Shown here: one piece after another, positions 33,712 to 42,590 of the stretch
Layout of the letters: each line of letters opens with the position of its first letter
How positions within the stretch are numbered: position 1 is the first letter of the stretch
Assembly: GCF_014750655.1 (NCBI RefSeq)
Contig: NZ_JABBXD010000007.1
Span: 62,001-126,000 of the forward strand
Length of the DNA stretch: 64,000 bases
Reading direction: 5' to 3'
From: Salinimonas profundi
GTDB lineage: Bacteria; Pseudomonadota; Gammaproteobacteria; Enterobacterales; Alteromonadaceae
The notes under the pieces: model-generated
The model's input: only the letters and a program-made list of their open reading frames with translations
Told to the model about the DNA's origin: nothing
Databases searched by the model: none
Program-made: the position numbers and the translations under genes

Positions 33712-35124
33712 TTAGCGACCCTTACCAAATAATACAATCTCTACCGTACGAATCAGTATCAGAATGTCCAGTAACATGCTCTGATGCTTTACATAGTAAA
33801 GATCGAACTTCAGTTTCTCCATCGAATCTTCCACACTCGCACCGTAAGGGTAGTTTAGCTGTGCCCAACCTGCCAGGCCCGGTTTTACGTTGTGGCGTTG
33901 GTTGTAGTAAGGAACTTCGCGTACCAGCTTCTCAACAAACTCAGGACGCTCAGGCCGCGGTCCGATGAAAGACATCTCACCTTTAAATACGTTGAAAAGC
34001 TGTGGCAGCTCATCGATACGGTATTTGCGAATGAAGTGGCCGATACGGGTGACCCGGTCATCATTCTTGCTGGCCCACTTCGCACCATCTTTTTCAGCAT
34101 CAGGGCGCATGCTACGAAACTTGATAATCTTAAACAGCTTGCCGTTCAGTCCTACACGCTCTTGTTTGTAGAAGACCGATGTGCCTGTTCGGCGTCCATC
34201 GTCAAGCCAGATAATCATGGCCGTAAGTAACATAAATGGCCAGGTGAACAAAAAGATGAAGCCGGCAAGGAATGCATTTATCGTGTAATCCAGCGCATCG
34301 CGCAGATAATTCTGACTATGGAATCCGTTAGAGTAAATGACCCAGCTCGGGTACATCAGATTAACCACAATCTGACCGGTTTCCCGTTCCATAAAGTCAA
34401 GCAGGTCAGTCACCTCAATACCGCGCAGACGGCACTCAAACAATACCTCGATAGGCAGGGTGCCCCGACGCTGGTCGCAGGCAATGACAATTTCTTCAAT
34501 ATCGTTATCGGCAATAAACTGCTGGAAGTTTTCATCCACCTTCACATGAATGATTTCTTCCTTACGAATACCTTCTTCACGGTTATCGCCAGGAATAGGG
34601 ATAAAGCCTACAAGGTCAAAAGCGATACGATCCACATCTCTGCGCATCCGCTTTTCAATGATTGACGCGCGTTCGCCGGCGCCCAACACCACAATCCTGA
34701 CCTTACCCAGACCCAGCAGACCGAGTCTGTTAGTGAAATAGCGGAAGATAACCAGCGTAATAATGATTGAAGCAACAGCGGCAGGTAAGTAGTAGGGGTG
34801 CATAATCAGATCATCGAAAAATGCCCTGCTGATTATTTCTACGAAAAAGTAACTCAGCCCTACACTGACAAAGATACGCCGGATGATACCGCGGAATGTT
34901 TCTCGTAACTTGGCTTCATATAACCCAACTGATAATGAGCAAAGCAGAATACAAACGGTCAATAATCCAACATTTACTACGAGTTTTTCGATAGTTACAG
35001 AATTTGTCAGTGCTAACTGAACCAAAATGAAATGCGTAATGTACCCCATATACGCAATAAGTAATGCTTCCGTTGCAACTAATATGTTGGAACGTTTACT
35101 TTGATTATGCCTGTTTAACGCCAC
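33712..35124 (-). CDS. PEP-CTERM-associated priming sugar transferase (EpsB/TIGR03013-like)
   Basis: This 470-residue polyprenyl-phosphate glycosyl-1-phosphate transferase starts exopolysaccharide repeat-unit synthesis on undecaprenyl phosphate. It has four to five N-terminal membrane helices, a CoA-binding-like/NAD-fold middle domain (KVRIVVLGAGERA), one more membrane segment (about 285-308) and the bacterial sugar transferase domain (about 310-470) with FKIIKFRSMRPDAEKDG, KYRIDELPQLFNV and SFIGPRPERPEF. It is transcribed away from the epsE-like operon, from the same 150-bp intergenic region. The sugar added is not predictable. Confidence 0.92.
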   Translation of the reverse strand: MALNRHNQSKRSNILVATEALLIAYMGYITHFILVQLALTNSVTIEKLVVNVGLLTVCILLCSLSVGLYEAKLRETFRGIIRRIFVSVGLSYFFVEIISRAFFDDLIMHPYYLPAAVASIIITLVIFRYFTNRLGLLGLGKVRIVVLGAGERASIIEKRMRRDVDRIAFDLVGFIPIPGDNREEGIRKEEIIHVKVDENFQQFIADNDIEEIVIACDQRRGTLPIEVLFECRLRGIEVTDLLDFMERETGQIVVNLMYPSWVIYSNGFHSQNYLRDALDYTINAFLAGFIFLFTWPFMLLTAMIIWLDDGRRTGTSVFYKQERVGLNGKLFKIIKFRSMRPDAEKDGAKWASKNDDRVTRIGHFIRKYRIDELPQLFNVFKGEMSFIGPRPERPEFVEKLVREVPYYNQRHNVKPGLAGWAQLNYPYGASVEDSMEKLKFDLYYVKHQSMLLDILILIRTVEIVLFGKGR

Positions 35125-35211
35125 TCCTGGCCCCCTGATACTGCAAAGTCGAAGTACATCGTAAAGCTATTCAATGTAATAGACTATAAATGATGTTGGC
35201 ATTATAGTGGT

Positions 35212-35229
35212 ATTTACCGTAGGGTAAAT
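35212..35229. repeat. Inverted repeat between the sugar transferase and export operons
   Basis: ATTTACC (35212-35218) and GGTAAAT (35223-35229) form a perfect 7-bp inverted repeat with a 4-nt spacer, 48 bp before the export-lipoprotein start. It lies in the divergent promoter region, so it is an operator candidate. It is short and AT-rich, so chance is possible. Confidence 0.35.
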
Positions 35230-35276
35230 TGTATAAACAAAAAAATTTCACCATAACGAGTTTAGGAAGATCTCTT

Positions 35277-35909
35277 ATGTATAATTCTAAAAGCATCATT
35301 CCGGTTGTTTTAGGAGCAGCAGTATCGTTACTATGCGGCTGTACCAGTACTTCCGAACTACCTGAAGCGAAAACGCGTGCATCCTTGACTACCAGTGTTG
35401 ATGATTATCAATACCTAATTGGTCCTGGCGATACCTTAAGTATTTTCGTGTGGCGAAATCCAGAGATCTCCGGTCAGTATACGGTCAGACCCGACGGTAA
35501 AGTGACAACTTCTCTGGTCGAAGATATAGACGTTGCAGGTCGAACGCCTTCTACGCTAGCCCGGGAAATTGAAGAAAAGCTCTCCACGTTCATTAATAAT
35601 CCCCGTGTCACAGTAAGCGTAAACAACTTCTCTGGCCCGTTGAGCGAGCAGGTTCGTGTAATAGGCGAGGCGACTAATCCAAGAGCAATCAGTTATTCAC
35701 AGAATATGACACTGCTTGATTTGATGATTGCAGTAGGTGGTCTGACAGAATTTGCTGATGGAAACAGTGCCAAACTAGTGCGCGTTGAAGATGGCAAGCA
35801 ACAAACGTATAACATCAACATCGATGAGTTGATTCGTGACGGCGACATTTCACAGAATGTTGATATTTTGCCTGGTGATATCGTAATTATCCCTGAGGCT
35901 TGGTTCTAG
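35277..35909 (+). CDS. XrtA-associated polysaccharide export lipoprotein (EpsE/Wza-like)
   Basis: This 210-residue periplasmic/outer-membrane lipoprotein exports polysaccharide. The signal peptide ends in SLLCGC, with lipobox L19-C20-G21-C22 and probable lipidated C22. It has the Poly_export motif LIGPGDTLSIFVW (about 49-61), then a SLBB domain (VRVIGEATNPRAISYSQNMTLLDLMIAVGG). It is shorter than E. coli Wza and fits the TIGR03027 group. An earlier in-frame start exists, but AGGAAG precedes this ATG. It leads a four-gene operon: export lipoprotein, chain-length protein, kinase and outer-membrane protein. Confidence 0.92.
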   Translation: MYNSKSIIPVVLGAAVSLLCGCTSTSELPEAKTRASLTTSVDDYQYLIGPGDTLSIFVWRNPEISGQYTVRPDGKVTTSLVEDIDVAGRTPSTLAREIEEKLSTFINNPRVTVSVNNFSGPLSEQVRVIGEATNPRAISYSQNMTLLDLMIAVGGLTEFADGNSAKLVRVEDGKQQTYNINIDELIRDGDISQNVDILPGDIVIIPEAWF

Positions 35910-35929
35910 TAGTAGCGGAACAAATTTAC

Positions 35930-37498
35930 ATGCAGGATTTACAGCCATCTATTGCGCAGTTCTTTGACTTGCTCAAAGGAATATGGATAAAAAAGCGCAT
36001 TATTATTATTTGCTCGTGGATTATATGCCCTATAGGCTTTTTCTACGTAGCAACCTTACCTAATCAATATGAGTCAGCAGCTAAGGTGTATGTCGACACC
36101 GGTTCACCTTTACGACCGGTATTAACAGGTATCGCTATTCAATCGAATCCAAAAGAAGAGATTCGTATGATGGCTCAGACACTGCTTAGTCGCTCAAATC
36201 TGGAAACGATTGCCAGGGAAAGCGATTTGGATATCACTACCACATCGGACGAAGAGTTTAGCAGCCTTATTAATGAGTTAAGTAAAGAAATTAAACTTAT
36301 TGATACCGGTAAGGACAATATCTACGACATCACTTATGAAAACAAAAGCCCGGCTGTTGCTCAACGCGTCGTGCAGGAAACGTTATCATTATTTGTTGAA
36401 GGCTCATTAGGAAACAATCGCCGGGATACTGACACTGCCGGACGATTTCTAGATGAGCAGATCGCTGACTATGAAACGCGTCTTGCAGAGGCCGAACAGC
36501 GTCTTGCAGGGTTTAAGCGAAAGTATAATGAAATTCTTCCAATGTCTGGCTCATTCTATGATTCTATCAGACAGCTAAAATCACAGCTTGAAAATACACA
36601 GCTTCAAATCCGACAGGCGAGACAACAAATCGATGCAATGAAGGCGCAGATTTCTACATCTAAAATGTCAGATAGCTTTGGTGTGCGCAACGAAGGGTCA
36701 TCTGCATTACAAACACGATACGATCAGCGCATTAAATCTCTGGAAGATCAGTTAGATAGTTTAATGCTTAGATACACCGATCAACATCCTGATGTCATTG
36801 AAACAAAGCAACTTTTGAGCAGTCTGGAGGAAGCGCGTCAGGAAGAGATCGATCAGTTTTTAAGTGAACAGGATGTCGGTGACGGTCAACCTGTAGGCAA
36901 TTATAATAGCCAAATCTCTTTGGAAGTGAGTCGTTTACAAAGTGAAATTGCTTCGCTTCAGGTTCAGGAAGAGGATCTGAAGAGTAAGATTACCGACCTT
37001 GAATCGAAGATTGACCTGATTCCGCAAATTGAAGCGGAGCAAGCGTCACTTAACCGTGATTATGGTATTACTAAAAAGCGCTACGAGGAATTGCTTACGC
37101 GTCGTGAGTCTGCAGATATCAGTCGTCGTGCGGATGTTTCTGCTGAAGAATTCCAGTTCAGAATTATTGAGCCACCTTTGGTGCCGTCAGAGCCATCTGG
37201 TCCACAACGTTTGATGCTTTACTCTTTGGTACTGTTAATTGGATTTGGTGTCGGAATTGGTATCGCGTTCCTGTTAAATCAATTATCACCAGTATTGGTC
37301 AGAGCCCGCCAATTACGCGAGCTGACAGATTATCCAATTTGGGGAACGGTTACGCATCTGGAAATAGAGTCTATTGGCAAGGATAACAAGCGTCGTTATG
37401 TTGTTTTTGCGGCAAGCTCTCTGGCACTGGTATTTATTTACGGGGCGCTGATGGCCGCAGAATTAATGAACCTTAACCTGCAAGGTGTGTTGTCATGA
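35930..37498 (+). CDS. XrtA-associated chain-length determinant (Wzz-like)
   Basis: This 522-residue co-polymerase controls polysaccharide chain length. It has an N-terminal membrane helix (about 24-45), a Wzz-type start (LPNQYESAAKVYVDTGSP), a long periplasmic coiled-coil (about 165-390), a GxGP-like membrane-proximal segment (PPLVPSEPSGPQR) and helices at about 425-447 and 495-515. It belongs to the TIGR03007-like group and lacks a fused kinase; the kinase is the next gene. An in-frame longer start exists, but the ATG at 35930 lies 20 bp after the lipoprotein stop. Its stop overlaps the kinase start by 4 bp (ATGA). Confidence 0.9.
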   Translation: MQDLQPSIAQFFDLLKGIWIKKRIIIICSWIICPIGFFYVATLPNQYESAAKVYVDTGSPLRPVLTGIAIQSNPKEEIRMMAQTLLSRSNLETIARESDLDITTTSDEEFSSLINELSKEIKLIDTGKDNIYDITYENKSPAVAQRVVQETLSLFVEGSLGNNRRDTDTAGRFLDEQIADYETRLAEAEQRLAGFKRKYNEILPMSGSFYDSIRQLKSQLENTQLQIRQARQQIDAMKAQISTSKMSDSFGVRNEGSSALQTRYDQRIKSLEDQLDSLMLRYTDQHPDVIETKQLLSSLEEARQEEIDQFLSEQDVGDGQPVGNYNSQISLEVSRLQSEIASLQVQEEDLKSKITDLESKIDLIPQIEAEQASLNRDYGITKKRYEELLTRRESADISRRADVSAEEFQFRIIEPPLVPSEPSGPQRLMLYSLVLLIGFGVGIGIAFLLNQLSPVLVRARQLRELTDYPIWGTVTHLEIESIGKDNKRRYVVFAASSLALVFIYGALMAAELMNLNLQGVLS

Positions 37499-38418
37499 GC
37501 AGTACGATAGAAAAAGCCCTTCAACGCCGCCGTGAAGCCATGGCGGCAGAGAAAGCAAAAAATCAGAGCGCTGACAGCGCTGAGCAGCAGGCAGCGCCGC
37601 AGGCGCCTGCTGCCAAACGTAGCCACGTACCTGCTGCCAGACCGCAGGGGCCAACTTCGCAACTAGAACCTTTTAATATTGATTTGGACAGACTTGAGCG
37701 AAACGGACATGTTTCGCTATCGGGTGTTCGTAAAGGTATCAATGAAGAGTACAGAGAAATTAAGCGTAAGTTGCTGGCTAACGCTTTCGGGCCTCTGTCC
37801 TCGACCATTAAAAATAGTAACATCATCATGGTAACCAGTGGCCGTCCATCAGAAGGTAAGACATTTACTGCCACAAACCTGGCACTGAGTATTGCTTCTG
37901 AACAGGATAAAACAGTATTGCTGGTTGATGCTGATGTATTGAAGCCTAATGTACTCAACACATTTGGCGTTGAACGTCGCAGTGGTTTAATGGAATACCT
38001 GACAGGTGAAGTGAATGATATTGCGGATGTTCTGTATCCAACAAATATTGATAAGCTGAAAATCATTCCGGCCGGAAAAACACATCACTTATCAACCGAG
38101 CTTCTTGCCAGTCAGAAAATGCATGAAACGGTAGATGAATTTGCAAACCGTTACCCAGACCGCATTGTCATTATTGATACACCACCGCTCATCGGGATTA
38201 CTGAGAGTGCGATACTCGCGAATTTTGCTGGCCAGGCTGTAGTGGTGACTGAAGAAGGTCGCTCTAAACTGTCAGATATTCGCCTGAGTGTAGAACGGCT
38301 CAATCCTGATATGGCTATTGGTTTTGTAGTCAATAAAGTAGTCAATAAGGATGCCAACGACCCGGGTTACTATGGATATTATTATGGACAAGAACAAGAA
38401 ACGGCTAATGGCGCATAA
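37495..38418 (+). CDS. XrtA-associated tyrosine autokinase (CpsD/CapB-like)
   Basis: This 307-residue BY-kinase-type ATPase has Walker A SGRPSEGKTF (115-124), VLLVDADVLKP (141-151) and IDTPP. The C-terminus has a tyrosine cluster (GYYGYYYG) likely to be autophosphorylated. It pairs with the chain-length protein immediately upstream and controls polymerisation and export by cyclic phosphorylation, as known for Wzc/CapB systems. A basic, proline- and alanine-rich N-terminal tail (about 1-55) precedes the kinase. It belongs to the TIGR03018-like group. Confidence 0.92.
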   Translation: MSSTIEKALQRRREAMAAEKAKNQSADSAEQQAAPQAPAAKRSHVPAARPQGPTSQLEPFNIDLDRLERNGHVSLSGVRKGINEEYREIKRKLLANAFGPLSSTIKNSNIIMVTSGRPSEGKTFTATNLALSIASEQDKTVLLVDADVLKPNVLNTFGVERRSGLMEYLTGEVNDIADVLYPTNIDKLKIIPAGKTHHLSTELLASQKMHETVDEFANRYPDRIVIIDTPPLIGITESAILANFAGQAVVVTEEGRSKLSDIRLSVERLNPDMAIGFVVNKVVNKDANDPGYYGYYYGQEQETANGA

Positions 38419-40039
38419 ATTTACTGCGTCTAAATTAGCATTGTTCACTTGTACGGCATTAGCGGCAGGTAGCGCTAGTGCTGGAGATCTACAGTTAAAG
38501 CCGACAGTATCATCAGATGCGATTTTTCAACAAATTGATTCTGACAGGCGCGGCGACAGAGATATCACGACGCTACGGATTGTTCCGTCTCTAGATGCCG
38601 TTTATAAAGCTAAGCGTGCAGAAGCCTCGGTCAATGCATCTGCGACACATCTTGAACGCAATAATGATGTCTTTGACAGCAAAGAAGATTATCTGGAATA
38701 TCGCTATCAAGGCTCCTTAAATGTAATTGAACGTTTATTGACAATTGGTGCGCAAGGTCAGTCTCGATATCTGAATGCGAATACCAATAATTTCCTTATT
38801 TCAGACAAACTGACTAATTCAGGAGACCTTGCTCGAACGCAGACCGATTCTGTTTCAGCCTCGACCAACCTTACCCGAAATCCATTTATAGAAACCACGG
38901 CTTCTGTGTCATACAGTAAAGTGCAGACTGAAGAAAATCAGCAGGTAAATACGCAGCGCCTGAATAATGATACTTTTGCTGCGACTGCATCTCTTAGGGA
39001 AGGTGAGGGTATAAAAGGCTTTAAATGGGAATTCGATGGTGAGTACAGCGACACCGATCGTTCAGAAGTGAATCTTGGTACCTTTGAGAGCCACGAAGCT
39101 AATGGATTCTTGGACCGTTTGCTATTTAATCGTTGGGCGCTGCGACTTACCGGAATGTCTGAATCGTATTCATTTATTAGTCAGGGCAACTTCATTCAAA
39201 ATGACCGTGACTTTAACAGTGTCGGCGCTGGTATAACCTACTATCAGGCTGATTCTCGTTATATCGCCCTAACGATAAATAAAGCGGACTCAAGTAATCC
39301 TGACAATGACGGTGACGTTTATCCTGGCGTTGACTTGAAATGGTCATTTACAAACCGTACAAGTATAAATGCGTCGTATGGGAAACGCTTTTATGGCGAT
39401 GCGGCTAACTTTAACTTGCGTCATGCCACACGCAAAATCAGAACATCGATAAGTTATGAAGAGGAAGTAAGAACATTTTCTCAGTTCTTATCTGCTAATA
39501 ATACCGACGGCGTACTTGTTTGTCCTGGGGCAGGCTTCTCACCAAACTGTTTTCAACCTGATTCACTGGCGTATGAACTTACTGACGGTCAGCAATTTAT
39601 TCAGTTGGGTGAAGATAATAATGCGCTGGATGATAGTATCGTTCTTCGTAAAGGTGCAACATTCGAGATGAGTTATCAATCTCGAGTATTCACAGTTGGG
39701 ATTTTTGCAAGATATAACGATGATGAGTACCTTGGGCAAAACAGACGGCGTAAAACAGAGTCAGCGGGCGCGAACATTTCATACAGAGTGGGCGCTTTTA
39801 CAAGAGTAAATAGCTCATTAAGTTTTGCAGACATCGAACGTGAAAGTGATGTTTTTCGGACTGGGACAGGGGAAAATATGGTATTTAATTTAGGCGTGAA
39901 TCATACGTTTTCGCCGCATTTGAATTTAAATGCCGGCTACACTTATACCGACCAAACCGGTGACGTTTCGTTAAACGCATTTGGTAGCGATTACAAAGAA
40001 CATCGTTTCCAGATAGGTGCAACCTATACCTTCAGATAG
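38408..40039 (+). CDS. PEP-CTERM-associated outer-membrane beta-barrel (TIGR03016-like)
   Basis: This 543-residue outer-membrane protein has a signal peptide (about 1-25, ending GSASA) and a barrel rich in Y/F/N-ending strands up to the C-terminal FQIGATYTFR. It matches the PEP-CTERM-system outer-membrane protein family often encoded just after the tyrosine kinase. It probably helps polysaccharide secretion through the outer membrane. The start is uncertain: an ATG at 38384 gives a more basic N-terminus, and the one at 38408 overlaps the kinase by 11 bp. Two cysteines (in the CPGAGFSPNC segment) probably form a loop disulphide. Confidence 0.88.
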   Translation: MAHKFTASKLALFTCTALAAGSASAGDLQLKPTVSSDAIFQQIDSDRRGDRDITTLRIVPSLDAVYKAKRAEASVNASATHLERNNDVFDSKEDYLEYRYQGSLNVIERLLTIGAQGQSRYLNANTNNFLISDKLTNSGDLARTQTDSVSASTNLTRNPFIETTASVSYSKVQTEENQQVNTQRLNNDTFAATASLREGEGIKGFKWEFDGEYSDTDRSEVNLGTFESHEANGFLDRLLFNRWALRLTGMSESYSFISQGNFIQNDRDFNSVGAGITYYQADSRYIALTINKADSSNPDNDGDVYPGVDLKWSFTNRTSINASYGKRFYGDAANFNLRHATRKIRTSISYEEEVRTFSQFLSANNTDGVLVCPGAGFSPNCFQPDSLAYELTDGQQFIQLGEDNNALDDSIVLRKGATFEMSYQSRVFTVGIFARYNDDEYLGQNRRRKTESAGANISYRVGAFTRVNSSLSFADIERESDVFRTGTGENMVFNLGVNHTFSPHLNLNAGYTYTDQTGDVSLNAFGSDYKEHRFQIGATYTFR

Positions 40040-40050
40040 ATACTTATCTT

Positions 40051-40080
40051 AAAAAAAGCCAGCATATGCTGGTTTTTTTA
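40051..40080. terminator. Bidirectional terminator after the export operon
   Basis: CCAGC and GCTGG flank an ATAT loop, with AAAAAAA on one side and TTTTTTT on the other. It can end the export operon and the convergent deacetylase gene. Confidence 0.8.
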
Positions 40081-40239
40081 TGCCTGCGAGAAAATAAGAA
40101 TCACTAATTAATGATCAGTCAGTTAATGCTGACCGGGTTTTCGTCGTTGCTATAGGTGACAGGCACAGATACCAGTGCCAACTGGTAACTTCAATTCCTC
40201 AGAGTACTATAAAACAGATAGGCTGTTTGCGCGTGAAGC

Positions 40240-41241
40240 TTATTGTCCTGCTCGCAATTTTTCGATCCATGACGCGTAACGTACCGCAGTATTCGTGGTG
40301 GCGGGCAAGCTAAGGCGAGGAACGGTGAATGGGCTTTTATTTACAGCATCCAGAACAAAATACCCAGGCTCAGAGGTCAGAGCGCCAATAAACCCGTTGT
40401 CCTTGACGATTTCGGTTGCGCGTTCGTCAAAATCTTCCTGCATACCGACCGGATAACAGAAAAGTTGTGACGGGGAATCAATATTCTTTTGCAGCACACT
40501 GAGGCTATCGGTAAGTTCCTGTTGAATATCTTCTCTGGATAATGTCGATAGCGGACTATGGCTGCATGTGTGGGAGCCTACTGTGAGTCCTTGCTTCTGA
40601 AGCTCTCTGAGCCGTTCCCAGTCAGTAGGCTCGAAGTGTCGGGTATCGATGTCTTGCTCGCCGCACAATGTCTCTTTAAGCGTGCTTACAAAAGCCAGCC
40701 GCGCATTTCTTTCCAGGCGCTTGGCATGTAAGGATAGATACCTGCGAGCGTGACGCTTGTCTTTTAAGGACAAAATGCGTTCGCCCGGTACGCCCAGTGC
40801 ACCGGCATCCAGACTGTCGTGATCAGTGGCGCGTATCGTCGTTGCTATTTGAGCGTCCCATGGAAGAATCTGCTTATCGATGAGATCAGTAATCACAAAC
40901 AGCGTTGGGTGCGCATCATATTTAAGCAAAATTGGGATCAGTGTTTCAGCCTGATCGCGATAACCATCGTCAACAGTAAAACACACATAGTTTTTTGAAG
41001 GGTTCAGGTGATGACGCTTTGAAAAAAGCGTATCAATGCTGATAAATTCGCAACCGTGCCTGCGCAAAAGACGTAAAAAGCCTTCAAGCATGGTCAGATC
41101 CACACCATTTAGTCCGTGCGGACCAACCGGGCGGTGTAAAGTAAAAATGCAAACATGCTGGCTCAACGCTTTGTTTAACAGCCAGTTCAGTCCTTTGCTT
41201 AGAAACAACGAATGTATCAAACTACTAGTCCAACTTCTCAA
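40240..41241 (-). CDS. CE4-family polysaccharide deacetylase
   Basis: This 333-residue NodB-fold deacetylase would remove acetyl groups from N-acetylated sugars. Visible motifs are FTVDDGYRD (D91, D92) for the first catalytic motif and GSHTCSHSPL (metal ligands H224, H228) for the second. There is no signal peptide, so it may be cytoplasmic or weakly membrane-associated. The apparent start is TTG, with AAGG close by; later TTG codons are also possible. It is the first of two deacetylases at this point in the locus. Confidence 0.82.
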   Translation of the reverse strand: MRSWTSSLIHSLFLSKGLNWLLNKALSQHVCIFTLHRPVGPHGLNGVDLTMLEGFLRLLRRHGCEFISIDTLFSKRHHLNPSKNYVCFTVDDGYRDQAETLIPILLKYDAHPTLFVITDLIDKQILPWDAQIATTIRATDHDSLDAGALGVPGERILSLKDKRHARRYLSLHAKRLERNARLAFVSTLKETLCGEQDIDTRHFEPTDWERLRELQKQGLTVGSHTCSHSPLSTLSREDIQQELTDSLSVLQKNIDSPSQLFCYPVGMQEDFDERATEIVKDNGFIGALTSEPGYFVLDAVNKSPFTVPRLSLPATTNTAVRYASWIEKLRAGQ

Positions 41242-41637
41242 TTACCTTTACGTGCCAAATGGCAACGCTCCTGCATTTGCCAGCAGAGCACCTTATACGT
41301 GCCAGAACAGAAAAAGCAGCATTCAGAAAATCTGATTGCATAAATTTACAACAGGATATCGTCCCATGCTTATACGCTGACTGCGTAAATAGCTCTTGCG
41401 AGCACTTATCCCAAAAGGCTGCATAGCAGAAGTAACCATGCCATTAACCCTGCTATTGCAATAAAATGAAATTAACACAATCAGATTGTTAAGCCTATAT
41501 TTCCTTTTTCGTTCACTTACACGTAAACTGTAAACAAATTACTTTATCGCGAAACGATCTGTTGTAGTAATTAATTACTATAAATTGTTATTAGTAATCA
41601 TGCTCAAAAAGAGCAGGTGTAAAGGTATTAAAAAAGT
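41242..41637. other. Divergent intergenic region of the two deacetylases
   Basis: These 396 bp contain no gene. They hold a repeat resembling the PEP-CTERM upstream operator (41517-41535) and the perfect palindrome TAGTAATTAATTACTA (41565-41580), followed by another TAGTAAT at about 41592. It must carry the promoters of the two divergent deacetylase genes. No clear -35/-10 was assigned. Confidence 0.5.
41517..41535. promoter_or_regulatory. Sequence resembling the PEP-CTERM upstream repeat
   Basis: TTACACG followed by CTGTAAA occurs here, with a 4-nt spacer, 103 bp upstream of the DUF3473 deacetylase. The same half-sites occur upstream of the PEP-CTERM gene with a 2-nt spacer. It is a candidate shared operator, based on 14 bases of identity. 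Confidence 0.35.
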
Positions 41638-42522
41638 ATGGCAAATGTGAATGCGATGACAGTCGATGTGGAAGAATATTTCCAGGTCGAAGCTTTCGCC
41701 AGTGATATTCCTGTTAACGAATGGTCTAAGTACGAATCCCGTCTGGCTATTCAAATGGACAAACTGCTGGGCACGTTTGCTGACACCAATGTTAAAGCGA
41801 CCTTTTTTACTCTCGGCTGGATTGCAGAGGCGCACCCTGAAATTCTCAAGCGTATCGTTGCCGAAGGGCACGAGATCGCCAGTCACGGCTTTATGCATCA
41901 GCATTTGTCCAAACAGAACGCTGACATATTTTCTGAAGATATCAGTAAAGCGAAAAAGCTGATAGAGGATACTACCGGGGTCGAGGTTAAAGGCTATCGG
42001 GCACCCTGTTTCTCTATCAGTGCTGACAATGATTGGGCGCACGATCTTATTGCAGAGGCCGGCTATCAATACAGTTCAAGCAGTTACCCGATTAAGCACG
42101 ACTTATACGGCGTACCGCTTGCGCCCCGTGATGCGTATCGCTTATCAAACGGCCTGTTAGAAATACCGGTGACCACAACCATATGGCGCGACCGGGTATT
42201 TCCTGCCGGTGGGGGTGGGTATTTTCGTCTTTTACCCTTCTGGGTGTTCGATTTTCTTTTTGGAAAAGGGCAGAAAGATCGTACGGCGAACTTTTACACG
42301 CATCCGTGGGAGTTTGATCCTGACCAGCCGCGTATAGAAAGTAATTTTAAGTCGCAATTTCGACATCATGTGAATCAGAAGACGGCGATGAAAAAGCTGA
42401 CTAAATTGTGTGAAAAATATGATTGGACCACGATGGAGAACGCGTATTTGTCTAAAGAGCACCCTACATTGGGTGATTGGTTAAGCGTCGCCAGTGGCAA
42501 GTATAGTGAAAAAGCCAGCTAA
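41638..42522 (+). CDS. XrtA-associated DUF3473 polysaccharide deacetylase
   Basis: This 294-residue CE4 protein matches the deacetylase linked to PEP-CTERM/XrtA loci (TIGR03006-like). The opening MANVNAMTVDVEEYFQVEAF has the catalytic acidic D10, and EIASHGFMHQHL supplies metal ligands H83 and H87. RAPCFSIS follows. The C-terminal DUF3473 part has FYTHPWEFDPDQPR. It is expected to de-N-acetylate the exopolysaccharide or its lipid-linked precursor. AAAGG lies upstream of the ATG at a slightly long spacing. Downstream it converges on the GNAT gene at a terminator. Confidence 0.92.
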   Translation: MANVNAMTVDVEEYFQVEAFASDIPVNEWSKYESRLAIQMDKLLGTFADTNVKATFFTLGWIAEAHPEILKRIVAEGHEIASHGFMHQHLSKQNADIFSEDISKAKKLIEDTTGVEVKGYRAPCFSISADNDWAHDLIAEAGYQYSSSSYPIKHDLYGVPLAPRDAYRLSNGLLEIPVTTTIWRDRVFPAGGGGYFRLLPFWVFDFLFGKGQKDRTANFYTHPWEFDPDQPRIESNFKSQFRHHVNQKTAMKKLTKLCEKYDWTTMENAYLSKEHPTLGDWLSVASGKYSEKAS

Positions 42523-42545
42523 CAGGATAATAGTAAAAAGCGTAG

Positions 42546-42580
42546 CCTGATAAACCGTTATTGTCGGTTATCGGGCGTTT
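42546..42580. terminator. Probable terminator between convergent genes
   Basis: CCTGATAAACCG (42546-42557) and CGGTTATCGGG (42565-42575) form an 11-bp stem with a bulged A and one wobble pair, followed by CGTTT. On the minus strand T5 lies several bases after the stem. It lies between the DUF3473 gene and the convergent GNAT gene. Confidence 0.5.
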
Positions 42581-42590
42581 GGCTGAATCG

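Noticed and set aside
41260-41275. TGGCAACGCTCCTGCA resembles a -24/-12 element with N10 spacing
   Set aside because: The -12 half is CTGC rather than TTGC, and it lies about 360 bp before the deacetylase start. The GG-N10-GC pattern alone is common by chance.
41565-41580. Perfect palindrome TAGTAATTAATTACTA
   Set aside because: AT-only apart from two G/C bases, single copy, no known factor. It is kept only in the description of the intergenic region.
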